The notes beneath the pieces are model-generated. The model worked only from the letters and a program-made list of their open reading frames with translations. It had not been told where the DNA came from and did not search any database. This document shows, one piece after another, positions 58,001-59,465 of a stretch of 64,000 nucleotides of DNA. Numbering within the stretch: position 1 is the stretch's first letter; each line of letters begins with the position of its first letter. The DNA is from Symbiodinium natans (Eukaryota; Sar; Dinophyceae; Suessiales; Symbiodiniaceae), in contig CAJNDS010002079.1 of the NCBI GenBank assembly GCA_905221605.1, positions 1,525,001 through 1,589,000 on the forward strand, written 5' to 3'. The translations under genes and the position numbers were made by a program.

Positions 58001-58641
58001 TTTTGCCGCCGGCTGTGGGTGTAGGGCCGGGTTTAGGGCTTAGGGTTTAGGATTCAGGGTTTAGGGTTTAGGATTTAGGGTTTAGGGTATTTTCTCATCC
58101 TGAGAGTGGGTTTCTTAATGAGGCTGCTACAGCACAAACCCTTAGCCAGGTGCCAAGGCTTTGGTCGGGAGCCTTCCTGAAGAATTCTGGAGGAGAGCAA
58201 AACCCTAAACTCTAAACCCTACACCCTAAACCCTAAACCCTAAACCCTAAACCCTCCTTGTCAGTGTCCACTGTTAGCCTTTAATAGCTCAAAACCTATT
58301 GCCTTGTAGGCTCTCACGATCAAAGCCCCAAAAAATATAGGTTTGGGATTCTGAATTGGGATGTTCTTCCCCTTTATTATACTAACAGTCCTACCCTAAA
58401 CCGTAAACGCTAAACCCTAAACCCTAAACCCTAAACCCTAAACCCTAAACCCTAAACCCTAAACCCTAAACCCTAAACCCTAAACCCTAAACCCTAAACC
58501 CTAAACCCTAAACCCTAAACCCTAGCCCTAAACCCTAAACCCTAACCCGAAACATCCCCCTCAGGTATGTCGGACTCCTTCTTCGGACTGGACCAACAGC
58601 TGGACCTTTCCATTACGACCGTGGAGCCTCACGGTGACTGA
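7020..58641 (+). CDS. ASCC3: ASCC3/Slh1-like Ski2-family RNA helicase, C-terminal half, 58 mapped exons (5' part outside window)
   Basis: ASCC3 (yeast Slh1) is the tandem-cassette SF2 helicase of the ASC-1/RQT complex, which splits collided ribosomes and assists alkylation repair. The exons here spell the second helicase cassette plus its Sec63-like unit in order: APLKALARERM (Ia), ELTGDFTPD, TTPEKWDGISRHW, DEIHLLG (II), QTRLTAL (IV), FGIGIHHAGLPERDR, STLAWGVNFPAHL and KGTEYYDG (V), MGRAGRPQFD (VI), a winged helix, helical bundle and Ig-like C-terminus with MSDSFFGLDQQ. These fit ASCC3 better than Brr2, whose second cassette is diverged at Ia and at HHAG. Exons 1-56 sum to 2,592 nt (863 codons and stop) with phase kept at all 55 junctions. 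Introns average about 870 nt; counting by eye, donors are GC 32, GT 13, GG 6, GA 4, and all acceptors are AG. Motif I appears degenerate. The N-terminal cassette lies upstream of the window. Splice sites come from homology and frame, not transcripts. Confidence 0.93.
7376..7438. repeat. TTTAGGG telomeric-type array
   Basis: About nine heptamers on the G-rich strand in the interval between exons a and b. Confidence 0.9.
7720..7835. repeat. AAACTACCCT decamer array
   Basis: Degenerate tandem repeats of a CCCTAAA unit lengthened by CTA, upstream of exon b. Confidence 0.85.
7894..7929 (+). CDS. ASCC3: ASCC3-like exon b (helix after Q motif)
   Basis: Starts after CCCAG, phase 0. Reads VPVLPRLLYLPG, the helix between Q motif and motif I. 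The donor is uncertain (GG assumed). Confidence 0.5.
8050..8137. repeat. TTTAGGGC octamer array
   Basis: About ten units of an octamer variant with C added to the telomeric heptamer. Confidence 0.9.
8356..8384 (+). CDS. ASCC3: ASCC3-like exon 1 (degenerate motif I)
   Basis: After GGAAG; reads VFILAPEGT plus AG of a split Arg codon; donor GT. Joined to exon 2 it gives a run of the same length as the family VLLGAPTGSGKTVAAEL, but GKT is replaced by Arg-Leu-Leu. No other Walker A exon was found. Confidence 0.6.
8458..8568. repeat. CCCTAAA telomeric-type array
   Basis: Perfect then degenerate heptamers in the intron after exon 1. Confidence 0.9.
8676..8767. repeat. TTTAGGG telomeric-type array
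   Basis: About thirteen perfect heptamers. With the array at 8458 it brackets a unique 100-bp block in C-rich/G-rich orientation. Confidence 0.95.
10913..10991 (+). CDS. ASCC3: ASCC3-like exon 2
   Basis: After GTCGAG, phase 2. Reads LLSAAELLRRAEKQ and on to EIGGTS; AAEL follows motif I in the family. Donor taken as GT at 10992; an earlier GG donor is possible. Confidence 0.75.
11400..11447 (+). CDS. ASCC3: ASCC3-like exon 3 (motif Ia)
   Basis: After GGCAG. Reads VIYIAPLKALARERME, motif Ia of ASCC3 cassette 2 (Brr2 cassette 2 differs here). Donor GC. Confidence 0.95.
11516..11620. mobile_element. Family A MITE-like inverted-repeat element
   Basis: Ends CCATGTACCTATGTAGTATATG and TATATACTGTACAAGTGCATGG pair as inverted repeats; centre carries GGGCCCTAAAG. 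No coding capacity. Confidence 0.75.
11781..11895. mobile_element. Family C inverted-repeat element
   Basis: GTGGCTGAATGAATACCC, CACTTTTTGGGACACTA, then AACTGAAAAGTGTATA and CAACAACTAAGTTCAT: same plan as the copies at 17901 and 40961. Confidence 0.75.
12239..12264 (+). CDS. ASCC3: ASCC3-like exon 4
   Basis: A 26-nt exon after GGAAG reading DWEERFQRQ, the helix after motif Ia. Donor GT. Confidence 0.85.
13227..13340. repeat. CCCTAAA telomeric-type array
   Basis: About sixteen perfect heptamers ending 20 bp before exon 5. Confidence 0.97.
13361..13406 (+). CDS. ASCC3: ASCC3-like exon 5 (TGD motif)
   Basis: After CTCAAG. Reads LGKAVVELTGDFTPD, matching the family VIELTGDVTPD. Preceded by a 114-bp CCCTAAA array. 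Donor GT. Confidence 0.95.
14538..14567 (+). CDS. ASCC3: ASCC3-like exon 6
   Basis: A 30-nt exon after TTAG reading IDALERADVV, the helix and strand before TTPEKWD. Donor GC. Confidence 0.9.
14694..14771. repeat. CCCTAAA telomeric-type array
   Basis: About eleven perfect heptamers in the intron after exon 6, an exception to the usual G-first order. Confidence 0.95.
15162..15232. repeat. TTTAGGG telomeric-type array
   Basis: About ten heptamers in the intron after exon 6. Confidence 0.95.
15307..15427. repeat. Long palindromic element
   Basis: CCTTGGGGACGAAATGAACCC is matched about 80 bp later by GGGTACATTTCGTCCCCAAGG, with further pairing inward. No second copy seen. Confidence 0.85.
15733..15815. 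repeat. AT-rich inverted repeat
   Basis: CCCCTACAAAAACCCCCTTA and TAATAAAATT pair imperfectly with AATTTTATTAATTTTAAGGGG and TTTTGTGGGG across a short loop. Confidence 0.7.
16281..16482. mobile_element. Family B inverted-repeat element with internal telomeric block
   Basis: Starts ACTTGGAGGTTCATGGTACT and ends AGTACCCTGACCCTCCAAG as an inverted repeat. Interior shares AGGGTACTTAAGGGGCTT with other copies. CCCTAAA-type units (about 16410-16448) sit between duplicated AATTGGG sequences. Confidence 0.8.
16499..16551 (+). CDS. ASCC3: ASCC3-like exon 7 (TTPEKWD motif)
   Basis: After CTAAG. Reads VTTPEKWDGISRHWQHR, near-identical to the family block. Donor GT, phase 2. Confidence 0.97.
16767..17012 (+). 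other. Coding-like unique insert inside intron 7
   Basis: A 246-nt frame (about 81 codons, GTG at the left edge, TAG at the end) in telomere-free DNA. It reads like protein (LTDAATRAVQKVCETQ near the start, AKRIDKRRLVQRTN near the end) but I do not recognise it. It lies on the same strand as the helicase and is not needed for it. A retroposed gene fragment is possible; chance is not excluded. Confidence 0.35.
17517..17630. repeat. CCCTAAA telomeric-type array
   Basis: About sixteen perfect heptamers near the 3' end of intron 7. Confidence 0.97.
17690..17744 (+). CDS. ASCC3: ASCC3-like exon 8 (motif II, DEIH)
   Basis: After GCAAG. Reads YVRKVGLVIIDEIHLLGQ. The DEIH Walker B box is intact. 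Donor GC. Confidence 0.98.
17901..18003. mobile_element. Family C inverted-repeat element
   Basis: GAGTAGCTGAATGAGTGCAC, CACTTCTTGGGATCCTATAA, CTCAAAGTGCACACTTT, CAGCAACTAAGA; halves are inverted. Confidence 0.8.
18471..18580. mobile_element. Family A MITE-like inverted-repeat element
   Basis: Begins CCCTAAGGGTCCATGCACC and ends GGTACATGGACCCTTAGGG, giving a 19-bp near-perfect terminal inverted repeat. Confidence 0.85.
18712..18743 (+). CDS. ASCC3: ASCC3-like exon 9
   Basis: After GGCAG. Reads DRGPVLEVIV, the helix after DEIHLL. The donor appears to be GG, with one base of ambiguity. Confidence 0.95.
18921..18944. repeat. Poly-G run
   Basis: Twenty-four consecutive G after a T-rich stretch within the G-rich half of intron 9. 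Confidence 0.95.
19221..19425. mobile_element. Family E inverted-repeat element (diverged right end)
   Basis: Begins CTTGGGATGTTCCCCCTTAT then ACTAGCAGTCCTTAA, shared with the 31255 and 58364 copies; right end carries AAGTAAGGATTCTAGTACCCCC. Confidence 0.6.
19513..19561 (+). CDS. ASCC3: ASCC3-like exon 10
   Basis: After TGGAG. Reads SRMRYISCNLDKAVGI, matching the family SRMRYIS helix. Donor GC. Confidence 0.95.
20380..20500. repeat. Head-to-head TTAGGGC / GCCCTAA array (palindrome)
   Basis: A run of CTTAGGG units turns at about 20450 (TTAGGCTAAGCC) into GCCCTAA units, forming a long inverted repeat: a telomere-fusion-like junction inside intron 10. Confidence 0.9.
20880..20953. repeat. CCCTAAA telomeric-type array
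   Basis: About ten perfect heptamers in intron 10. Confidence 0.95.
21263..21366. mobile_element. Family A MITE-like inverted-repeat element
   Basis: The best copy: GGATCCATGTACCGATATAG and CTATATAGGTACATGGATCC are near-perfect inverted repeats about 100 bp apart. Confidence 0.85.
21676..21738 (+). CDS. ASCC3: ASCC3-like exon 11 (motif III region)
   Basis: After CCCAG. Reads GPSAEALANAHDIADWLGI. The family motif III (GLSTAL) is altered to GPSAEAL here. Donor GC. Confidence 0.95.
22461..22492 (+). CDS. ASCC3: ASCC3-like exon 12
   Basis: After GCTGAG. Reads VGLYNFKPSV plus a split Arg, the family GLFNFRPSVR. Donor GC. Confidence 0.95.
22766..22814 (+). CDS. ASCC3: ASCC3-like exon 13
   Basis: After GTGAG. 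Reads PVPMTAHIQGYPEKHF, the family RPVPLEVHIQGFPG strand. Donor GT. Confidence 0.95.
23053..23165. mobile_element. Family A MITE-like inverted-repeat element
   Basis: CCCTAAGGCTCCATGCACCT at left and AGGTACATGGCCCCTGAGGG at right, with TTGGGCCCCAAAG inside. Confidence 0.75.
23704..23768 (+). CDS. ASCC3: ASCC3-like exon 14
   Basis: After CTGAG. Reads VARMAQMNKPCFHAIKNHA then VKP; the family has RMASMNKPAFQAI. Donor GG with one base of ambiguity. Confidence 0.95.
23788..24116. repeat. TTTTCTAGGG decamer array
   Basis: About thirty imperfect units with point variants, filling the start of intron 14. Confidence 0.95.
24113..24383. repeat. TTTTAGGG octamer array
   Basis: About thirty octamers continuing directly from the decamer array, as if a unit changed and spread. 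Confidence 0.95.
24737..24758 (+). CDS. ASCC3: ASCC3-like exon 15 (micro-exon)
   Basis: A 22-nt exon after CGCAG reading TWDYLIF. It supplies the LIFVSSR strand of RecA2. Donor GT, followed at once by a long TTTAGGG array. Confidence 0.7.
24762..24920. repeat. TTTAGGG telomeric-type array
   Basis: About twenty-two heptamers starting directly at the donor of exon 15. Confidence 0.97.
24921..24993. repeat. TAGGGTG heptamer array
   Basis: About ten units with T replaced by G, contiguous with the canonical array: a homogenised variant block. Confidence 0.95.
25500..25558 (+). CDS. ASCC3: ASCC3-like exon 16 (motif IV region)
   Basis: After CAAAG. Reads SRRDPRRQTRLTALDIVAF; RRQTRLTAL matches the family exactly, with a 3-residue insert DPR before it. 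Donor GC. Confidence 0.95.
26059..26206. mobile_element. Family D inverted-repeat element
   Basis: TAAGGGAAGTTACATGGTCC to ACTAAGGGACCACGAAACTA, with GGGGCATATAAGGGG inside, homologous to the 29448 copy. Confidence 0.75.
26243..26302 (+). CDS. ASCC3: ASCC3-like exon 17
   Basis: After CTAAG. Reads SADPDEDPHQFCKMEPHEL, equal to the family TEEDPKQWLNMDEREME. Donor GT. Confidence 0.93.
26576..26591 (+). CDS. ASCC3: ASCC3-like exon 18 (16-nt micro-exon)
   Basis: After GTGAG. Only 16 nt, reading TIAQR. It restores both the frame and the exact family length between exons 17 and 19. Donor GA. Confidence 0.65.
26929..27043. mobile_element. Family B inverted-repeat element
   Basis: CCGGAGGTTCATGGTACTT to AAGTACCCAGAACCTCCAAG, about 115 bp, the cleanest copy. 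Confidence 0.8.
27073..27237. repeat. CCCTAAA telomeric-type array
   Basis: About twenty-three heptamers with one degenerate unit in intron 18. Confidence 0.95.
27370..27471. mobile_element. Family A MITE-like inverted-repeat element
   Basis: AAGGGTCCAGGTACACCTAA and CATGGTACCTGGACCCTTGG pair; centre ATTTGGGCCTTAAAG matches the family core. Confidence 0.75.
28213..28293 (+). CDS. ASCC3: ASCC3-like exon 19 (HHAG motif)
   Basis: The longest non-terminal exon (81 nt), after GAGAG. Includes FGIGIHHAGLPERDRK, diagnostic of an intact Ski2-like RecA2 and unlike Brr2 cassette 2. Donor GC. Confidence 0.98.
29061..29096 (+). CDS. ASCC3: ASCC3-like exon 20
   Basis: After GGAAG. Reads VVEELFVEAKIM, the family TVEELFVNCKVQ. 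Donor GC. Confidence 0.97.
29448..29685. mobile_element. Family D inverted-repeat element with internal tandem expansion
   Basis: CTAAGGGTAAGTCATCTGGTC to GGGACCAATGTGACTACCC. The interior carries the 11-bp TATAAGGGG array, which the 26059 copy has in only one to two units. Confidence 0.8.
29511..29632. repeat. GGGGTCTATAA 11-bp tandem array
   Basis: About eleven units, varying between TCTATAA, TTTATAA and TATATAA, inside an inverted-repeat element (29448-29685). Unrelated to the telomere heptamer except for GGG. Confidence 0.95.
30441..30494 (+). CDS. ASCC3: ASCC3-like exon 21 (motif V)
   Basis: After CTGAG. Reads VLISTSTLAWGVNFPAHL, near-identical to the family. Donor GC, then a C-rich/G-rich flanked intron. 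Confidence 0.98.
30523..30618. repeat. TTTAGGG telomeric-type array
   Basis: About thirteen perfect heptamers just after exon 21. Confidence 0.97.
31255..31478. mobile_element. Family E inverted-repeat element carrying a nested family A copy
   Basis: TTGGGATGTTCCCCCTTGTA then CCAACAGTCCTTAA at left; AGTAAGGACTGTTCGTGTAA and GGGAGAACATCC at right. The family A element occupies 31289-31410. Confidence 0.8.
31289..31410. mobile_element. Family A MITE nested in a family E element
   Basis: CCCTAAGGGTCCATGTGCC to ACATGGACCCTTAGGGT, inserted inside the family E element at 31255-31478. Confidence 0.85.
31825..31872 (+). CDS. ASCC3: ASCC3-like exon 22
   Basis: After CTCAG. Reads VIIKGTEYYDGQLKRY. 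Donor GC. Confidence 0.98.
31902..32023. repeat. TTTAGGG telomeric-type array
   Basis: About seventeen heptamers just after exon 22. Confidence 0.95.
32475..32506 (+). CDS. ASCC3: ASCC3-like exon 23
   Basis: After CTCAG. Reads VDFPITDVLQ plus a split Met. Donor GA. Confidence 0.97.
33128..33149. repeat. GA microsatellite
   Basis: About eleven AG dinucleotides in intron 23. Confidence 0.9.
33277..33339 (+). CDS. ASCC3: ASCC3-like exon 24 (motif VI)
   Basis: After ACTAG. Reads MGRAGRPQFDSEARAVI then MVH; motif VI with both arginines is intact. Donor GC. Confidence 0.98.
   Translation, partial: DGSRWPAAVRLGSPRRDHGA
34027..34130. mobile_element. Family A MITE-like inverted-repeat element
   Basis: ATCCATGTACCTATATACC at left, GTATCGGTACGTGGAT at right, core CTTGGCCCTAAAG. 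Confidence 0.65.
34410..34455 (+). CDS. ASCC3: ASCC3-like exon 25
   Basis: After CTAAG. Reads PKKNFYRRFIYEPFP, the family KKDFYKKFLYEPFP. Donor GC. Confidence 0.97.
35263..35330 (+). CDS. ASCC3: ASCC3-like exon 26 (winged-helix start)
   Basis: After CACAAG. Reads VESSLHEQLTDHLNAEI then VAKTI. Donor GC. Confidence 0.97.
35440..35475. mobile_element. Family B right-end fragment
   Basis: GGGATACTAAGTACCCTGAA then CCTCCAAGT: a right terminus without its left partner. Confidence 0.6.
35677..35709 (+). CDS. ASCC3: ASCC3-like exon 27
   Basis: After CAGAG. Reads TREEAIDYVT plus a split Trp. Donor GA. Confidence 0.95.
36415..36466 (+). CDS. ASCC3: ASCC3-like exon 28
   Basis: After a CCCTAAA array ending AAAG. 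Reads TYFFRRLTANPAYYDQQ, the family TYFFRRLIMNPSYY. Donor GC. Confidence 0.97.
36762..36809 (+). CDS. ASCC3: ASCC3-like exon 29
   Basis: After GCAAG. Reads AALLETPDFEKQKAER, in frame with both neighbours, in a variable family loop. Donor GC. Confidence 0.8.
37180..37226. mobile_element. Family E right-end fragment
   Basis: CCTATTAAGGACTGCTAGTC then TAAGGCGGAACATCCCGG, the inverse of the family E left end. Confidence 0.6.
37842..37905 (+). CDS. ASCC3: ASCC3-like exon 30
   Basis: After CTGCAG. Reads DMLANYIERLMNKCLDEL then IRS, the winged-helix recognition region. Donor GC. Confidence 0.93.
38694..38708 (+). CDS. ASCC3: ASCC3-like exon 31 (15-nt micro-exon)
   Basis: After CGAAG. Only 15 nt, giving G-CIEL-R with split codons at both ends; CIEI in animal ASCC3. 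With it, spacing to VEPTKLGRI matches the family exactly. Donor GC. Confidence 0.8.
39530..39581 (+). CDS. ASCC3: ASCC3-like exon 32
   Basis: After GGCAG. Reads VASAAVEPTKLGRITS, the family IEPLTYGRIAS. Donor GC. Confidence 0.95.
40163..40199 (+). CDS. ASCC3: ASCC3-like exon 33
   Basis: After CACAG. Reads YYLSHRTVAQRD, the family YYYLKHQTV. Donor GC. Confidence 0.93.
40928..41070. mobile_element. Composite of family B left end and family C element
   Basis: ACTTGGAGGCTCATGGTACT and CAGTAACCCAG (family B left end, 40930-40960) abut a full family C copy: TTAGTAGCTGAATGAGTACA to CTCAGCAACTAAGA. Confidence 0.7.
41449..41506 (+). CDS. ASCC3: ASCC3-like exon 34
   Basis: After TTCCAG. Reads RTLAREGLGFVEIMRVLCE; phase and length fit the family ELLSILSDAEE helix. 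Donor GC. The 5' edge is less sure. Confidence 0.8.
41922..42035. mobile_element. Family A MITE-like inverted-repeat element
   Basis: ACCCTAAGGGTCCATGTGCC and GGCACATGGGCCCTTGGGG form the termini; core shares CCCCAAAGTCCCTATGTAGGAGG with the 23053 copy. Confidence 0.8.
42492..42529 (+). CDS. ASCC3: ASCC3-like exon 35
   Basis: After CTTAAG. Reads PEYDELPVRHNE, the family EEYTDLPVRHNE. Donor GT. Confidence 0.97.
43316..43357 (+). CDS. ASCC3: ASCC3-like exon 36
   Basis: After TTCAG. Reads DKLNAEFAEHCPLE, the family DHMNSELAKCLPIE. Donor GC. Confidence 0.95.
43753..44037. repeat. CCCTAAA / CCCCTAAA array (longest)
   Basis: About forty units; a block of the octamer CCCCTAAA (about 43786-43873) is embedded in canonical heptamers. 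It closes intron 36 before exon 37. Confidence 0.97.
44099..44158 (+). CDS. ASCC3: ASCC3-like exon 37
   Basis: After GGAAG. Includes AYDSPHTKAFLLLQ, the family FDSPHTKAHLLLQ. Donor GC. Confidence 0.96.
44165..44358. repeat. TTTAGGG array passing into TTCAGGG and a poly-G run
   Basis: Starts 7 bp after exon 37. Canonical units, then about six TTCAGGG units, then GGGGGGGA repeats and a final run of about 27 G. Confidence 0.95.
45439..45491 (+). CDS. ASCC3: ASCC3-like exon 38
   Basis: After TGTGAG. Reads AHMWGIALPINDYKTDL, the family AHLSRAMLPCPDYDTDT. Donor GC. Confidence 0.95.
45955..46096. repeat. CCCTAAAA octamer array ending in poly-C
   Basis: About fourteen octamers followed by about 21 C, just upstream of exon 39; roughly the mirror image of the array after exon 37. 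Confidence 0.95.
46117..46177 (+). CDS. ASCC3: ASCC3-like exon 39
   Basis: After CTGAG. Reads SVLDRSIPLIQAMVDIAAEE, the family VLDQALRVCQAMLDVAA. Donor GC. Confidence 0.96.
46430..46690 (+). other. Unique GC-rich insert inside intron 39
   Basis: About 260 bp without telomeric repeats, open in more than one frame on the + strand. No family recognised. It may be a captured gene fragment. Confidence 0.3.
47055..47108 (+). CDS. ASCC3: ASCC3-like exon 40
   Basis: After TGGAG. Reads AQLRSTLNLILLLQCLHQ. Donor GC. Confidence 0.93.
47163..47243. repeat. TTTAGGG telomeric-type array
   Basis: About eleven units, preceded by five GGGTCTA variants (47126-47162), after exon 40. Confidence 0.95.
47910..47953 (+). 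CDS. ASCC3: ASCC3-like exon 41
   Basis: After TCCAG. Reads AHQPWRTSLATLPH, the family QGRWLKDSSLLTLPN. Donor GC. Confidence 0.93.
48371..48393. repeat. Poly-G run
   Basis: Twenty-three consecutive G, then CCCTAAA units, in intron 41. Confidence 0.95.
48529..48580 (+). CDS. ASCC3: ASCC3-like exon 42
   Basis: After GAGCAG. Reads SEKSLKVLRDYSVDSLP; SxxSLP precedes ELI in the family. Donor GT. Confidence 0.9.
49180..49218 (+). CDS. ASCC3: ASCC3-like exon 43
   Basis: After TTCAAG. Reads ELIERRDANKVQR. Donor GT. Confidence 0.88.
49546..49662. mobile_element. Family D inverted-repeat element
   Basis: GGGTGGTTACACGGTCCCGC to AGGGACCATGTAGCTACCC are inverted; interior has GGGGTCTATGCGGGGTCCCC. Confidence 0.75.
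49935..49976 (+). CDS. ASCC3: ASCC3-like exon 44
   Basis: After GGCAG (next base C). Reads LLTKLSLPSAEAHK; low direct similarity, supported by phase and position. Donor GT. Confidence 0.75.
50240..50670. repeat. TTTAGGGG and TTTTAGGGG arrays
   Basis: Blocks of an octamer, then a nonamer, then GTTTGAGGG variants, all G-rich, leading up to exon 45. Here the 3' end of an intron is G-rich, against the usual pattern. Confidence 0.9.
50711..50751 (+). CDS. ASCC3: ASCC3-like exon 45
   Basis: After AGAAG (next base T). Reads FCEELLQIVQDMP, corresponding to the helix before the Ig-like strands. Donor GC. Confidence 0.85.
51254..51293 (+). CDS. ASCC3: ASCC3-like exon 46
   Basis: After GGCAG. Reads LRMRVELRVLDPE, the first Ig-like strand. 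Donor GA. Confidence 0.88.
51300..51421. mobile_element. Diverged family C-like inverted-repeat element
   Basis: ACTTTAATACTTTTTTTGG pairs with the right-hand AAAAGTATATACTTTTTTTCC region. Similar plan to family C but low identity. Confidence 0.45.
51825..51863 (+). CDS. ASCC3: ASCC3-like exon 47
   Basis: After GTCAG. Reads DESKPPEDEEEGK, an acidic loop that is also charged and variable in the family. Donor GC. Confidence 0.8.
51880..51962. repeat. TTTAGGG telomeric-type array
   Basis: About twelve perfect heptamers just after exon 47. Confidence 0.95.
52370..52413. repeat. Perfect 20-bp hairpin with CTTC loop
   Basis: AGAAACCTTCTGTACGCCTT, loop CTTC, then AAGGCGTACAGAAGGTTTCT. The stem is a perfect match in an intron segment (52090-52520) without telomeric repeats. 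Confidence 0.97.
52814..52864 (+). CDS. ASCC3: ASCC3-like exon 48
   Basis: After CACAG. Reads DGKPKRRKGKLVAAPYK, a basic loop following the acidic one. Donor GC. Confidence 0.8.
53391..53430 (+). CDS. ASCC3: ASCC3-like exon 49
   Basis: After GGCAG. Reads VPPDSELELTVIL, an Ig-like strand. Donor GC. Confidence 0.85.
54178..54217 (+). CDS. ASCC3: ASCC3-like exon 50
   Basis: After CTCAG. Reads YDNEPMKFVHAP plus a split Arg. Donor GT. Confidence 0.88.
54413..54487. repeat. CCCTAAA telomeric-type array
   Basis: About ten perfect heptamers in intron 50. Confidence 0.95.
55129..55180 (+). CDS. ASCC3: ASCC3-like exon 51
   Basis: After CAAAG. Reads FPKKKTYSWWCILGDTE, the family RFPKSKDEGWFLILGE. 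Donor GC, then a long TTTAGGG array. Confidence 0.96.
55189..55276. repeat. TTTAGGG telomeric-type array
   Basis: About twelve heptamers starting 9 bp after exon 51, fading into GGGTTTGG variants. Confidence 0.95.
56070..56095 (+). CDS. ASCC3: ASCC3-like exon 52
   Basis: After GTGAG. Reads VDELVSIK, the family VDKRELIALKR. The donor is GG or, one base later, GC. Confidence 0.85.
56815..56841 (+). CDS. ASCC3: ASCC3-like exon 53
   Basis: After TTCAG. Reads VTVVDGTR, a plausible beta strand giving the phase needed by both neighbours. No direct identity. Donor GG. Confidence 0.5.
57663..57711 (+). CDS. ASCC3: ASCC3-like exon 54
   Basis: After GCAGAG. Reads FEKRISFQFCSPADEI, the family SLSFYTPEI. 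Donor GG (or GT one base later). Confidence 0.88.
57917..57941 (+). CDS. ASCC3: ASCC3-like exon 55 (25-nt micro-exon)
   Basis: After TTAG. Reads GLPGPHLY, corresponding to the family IPGRYIYTLY just before MSD. Frame fits both sides. Confidence 0.55.
58364..58393. mobile_element. Family E left-end fragment cut by a telomeric array
   Basis: GGGATGTTCTTCCCCTTTAT then TATACTAACAGTCCTA is followed at once by CCCTAAACC repeats. Confidence 0.6.
58393..58553. repeat. CCCTAAA telomeric-type array
   Basis: About twenty-two heptamers ending about 12 bp before exon 56; it cuts off a family E inverted-repeat element on its left. Confidence 0.97.
58565..58641 (+). CDS. ASCC3: ASCC3-like exon 56, with stop codon
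   Basis: After CTCAG. Reads MSDSFFGLDQQLDLSITTVE and on to HGD and TGA at 58639-58641; the family has MSDCYLGLDQQYDIYL. CAG|GTGAGC follows the stop, so a 3'UTR intron is possible. A GT at 58634 could instead splice onward to coding-like segments near 59.47 kb. Confidence 0.95.
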
Positions 58642-59465
58642 CAGGTGAGCTCTCAACCCCTAAAGCCTAAACCCTAAGCCCTAACCCTAAACCCTAAACC
58701 CTAAACCCTAAACCCTAAACCCTAAACCCTAAACCCTAAACCCTAAACCCTGAACAACTGCAGCGGGCCCCTCTCCGAAGTGTTTGCCATGTTTTTTAAA
58801 GTCTTAAGTTTAGGAAATTCGGGGTTTAGTGCTTAAGGTTTAGGGTTTAAGGTTTATTGCTGAGGGTTAGGGGATTTCGGGGTTTACGGCTTTAAGTTTC
58901 TCGGGCTGTCTGTTTTTTTGTGCATGTGGGGTCTTAGGGTTTTAGGGCTTCACGACATTATGGGTTTATTGCACTGGGGTTCTGCAGAAATATACCCCTC
59001 CAACACATTACAACCCTTCTGGGACACCCTTCCCCCCAAGTATTCCCAACCTTACGCGTACTTCTGTGATTTTGCCCCTCGCCCTAGTTTAGGCTTTATT
59101 TGTTGGATGGGGAGCAACATGATTTCCGCTAAGCCCCCTCTTAGCTCACCTGTCCGATCTAGTTTTCAGGTGGCATCGCCTATTTGGCCTGGTCCGATGT
59201 GTGTCTGCAACACTGCCTTCAGGAAACGCAGTCTTGTACTGGTAGAGTTTAGGGTCTTTTGTGTCCCTAAACTCCAACCTTGACTGGGGATTGCGCCCAG
59301 CTTGCCCCATCCGCAAAAAGGCTATTTGCTCGATGCTGTATTATGTACACCGTTATCTGTGTGTGTATATATATTTATCTATGTATTGATTTATTTATGT
59401 ATATCAATATGTGTACACCAAAGTCTGTTCATACTTCCTGACCACTGTAAGTTACCTGCACATCG
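58642..59465. other. Post-gene interval: telomeric array and AT-rich DNA
   Basis: Holds a CCCTAAA array (58676-58752), G-rich degenerate heptamers, then unique sequence with TA/TTTA-rich stretches at 59340-59410. The 121-codon frame at 58918-59283 shows nothing recognisable and is treated as chance. Confidence 0.5.

Noticed and set aside
7020-58641. Brr2 (U5 snRNP helicase) as the identity of the gene
   Set aside because: APLKALARERM, GIGIHHAGLPERD, STLAWGVNFPAHL and GTEYYDG match ASCC3 cassette 2. Brr2 cassette 2 is diverged at these sites, and its first cassette is followed by a different Sec63 unit.
58918-59283. 121-codon open frame on the + strand after the helicase
   Set aside because: Composition is not protein-like and no family is recognisable; treated as chance.
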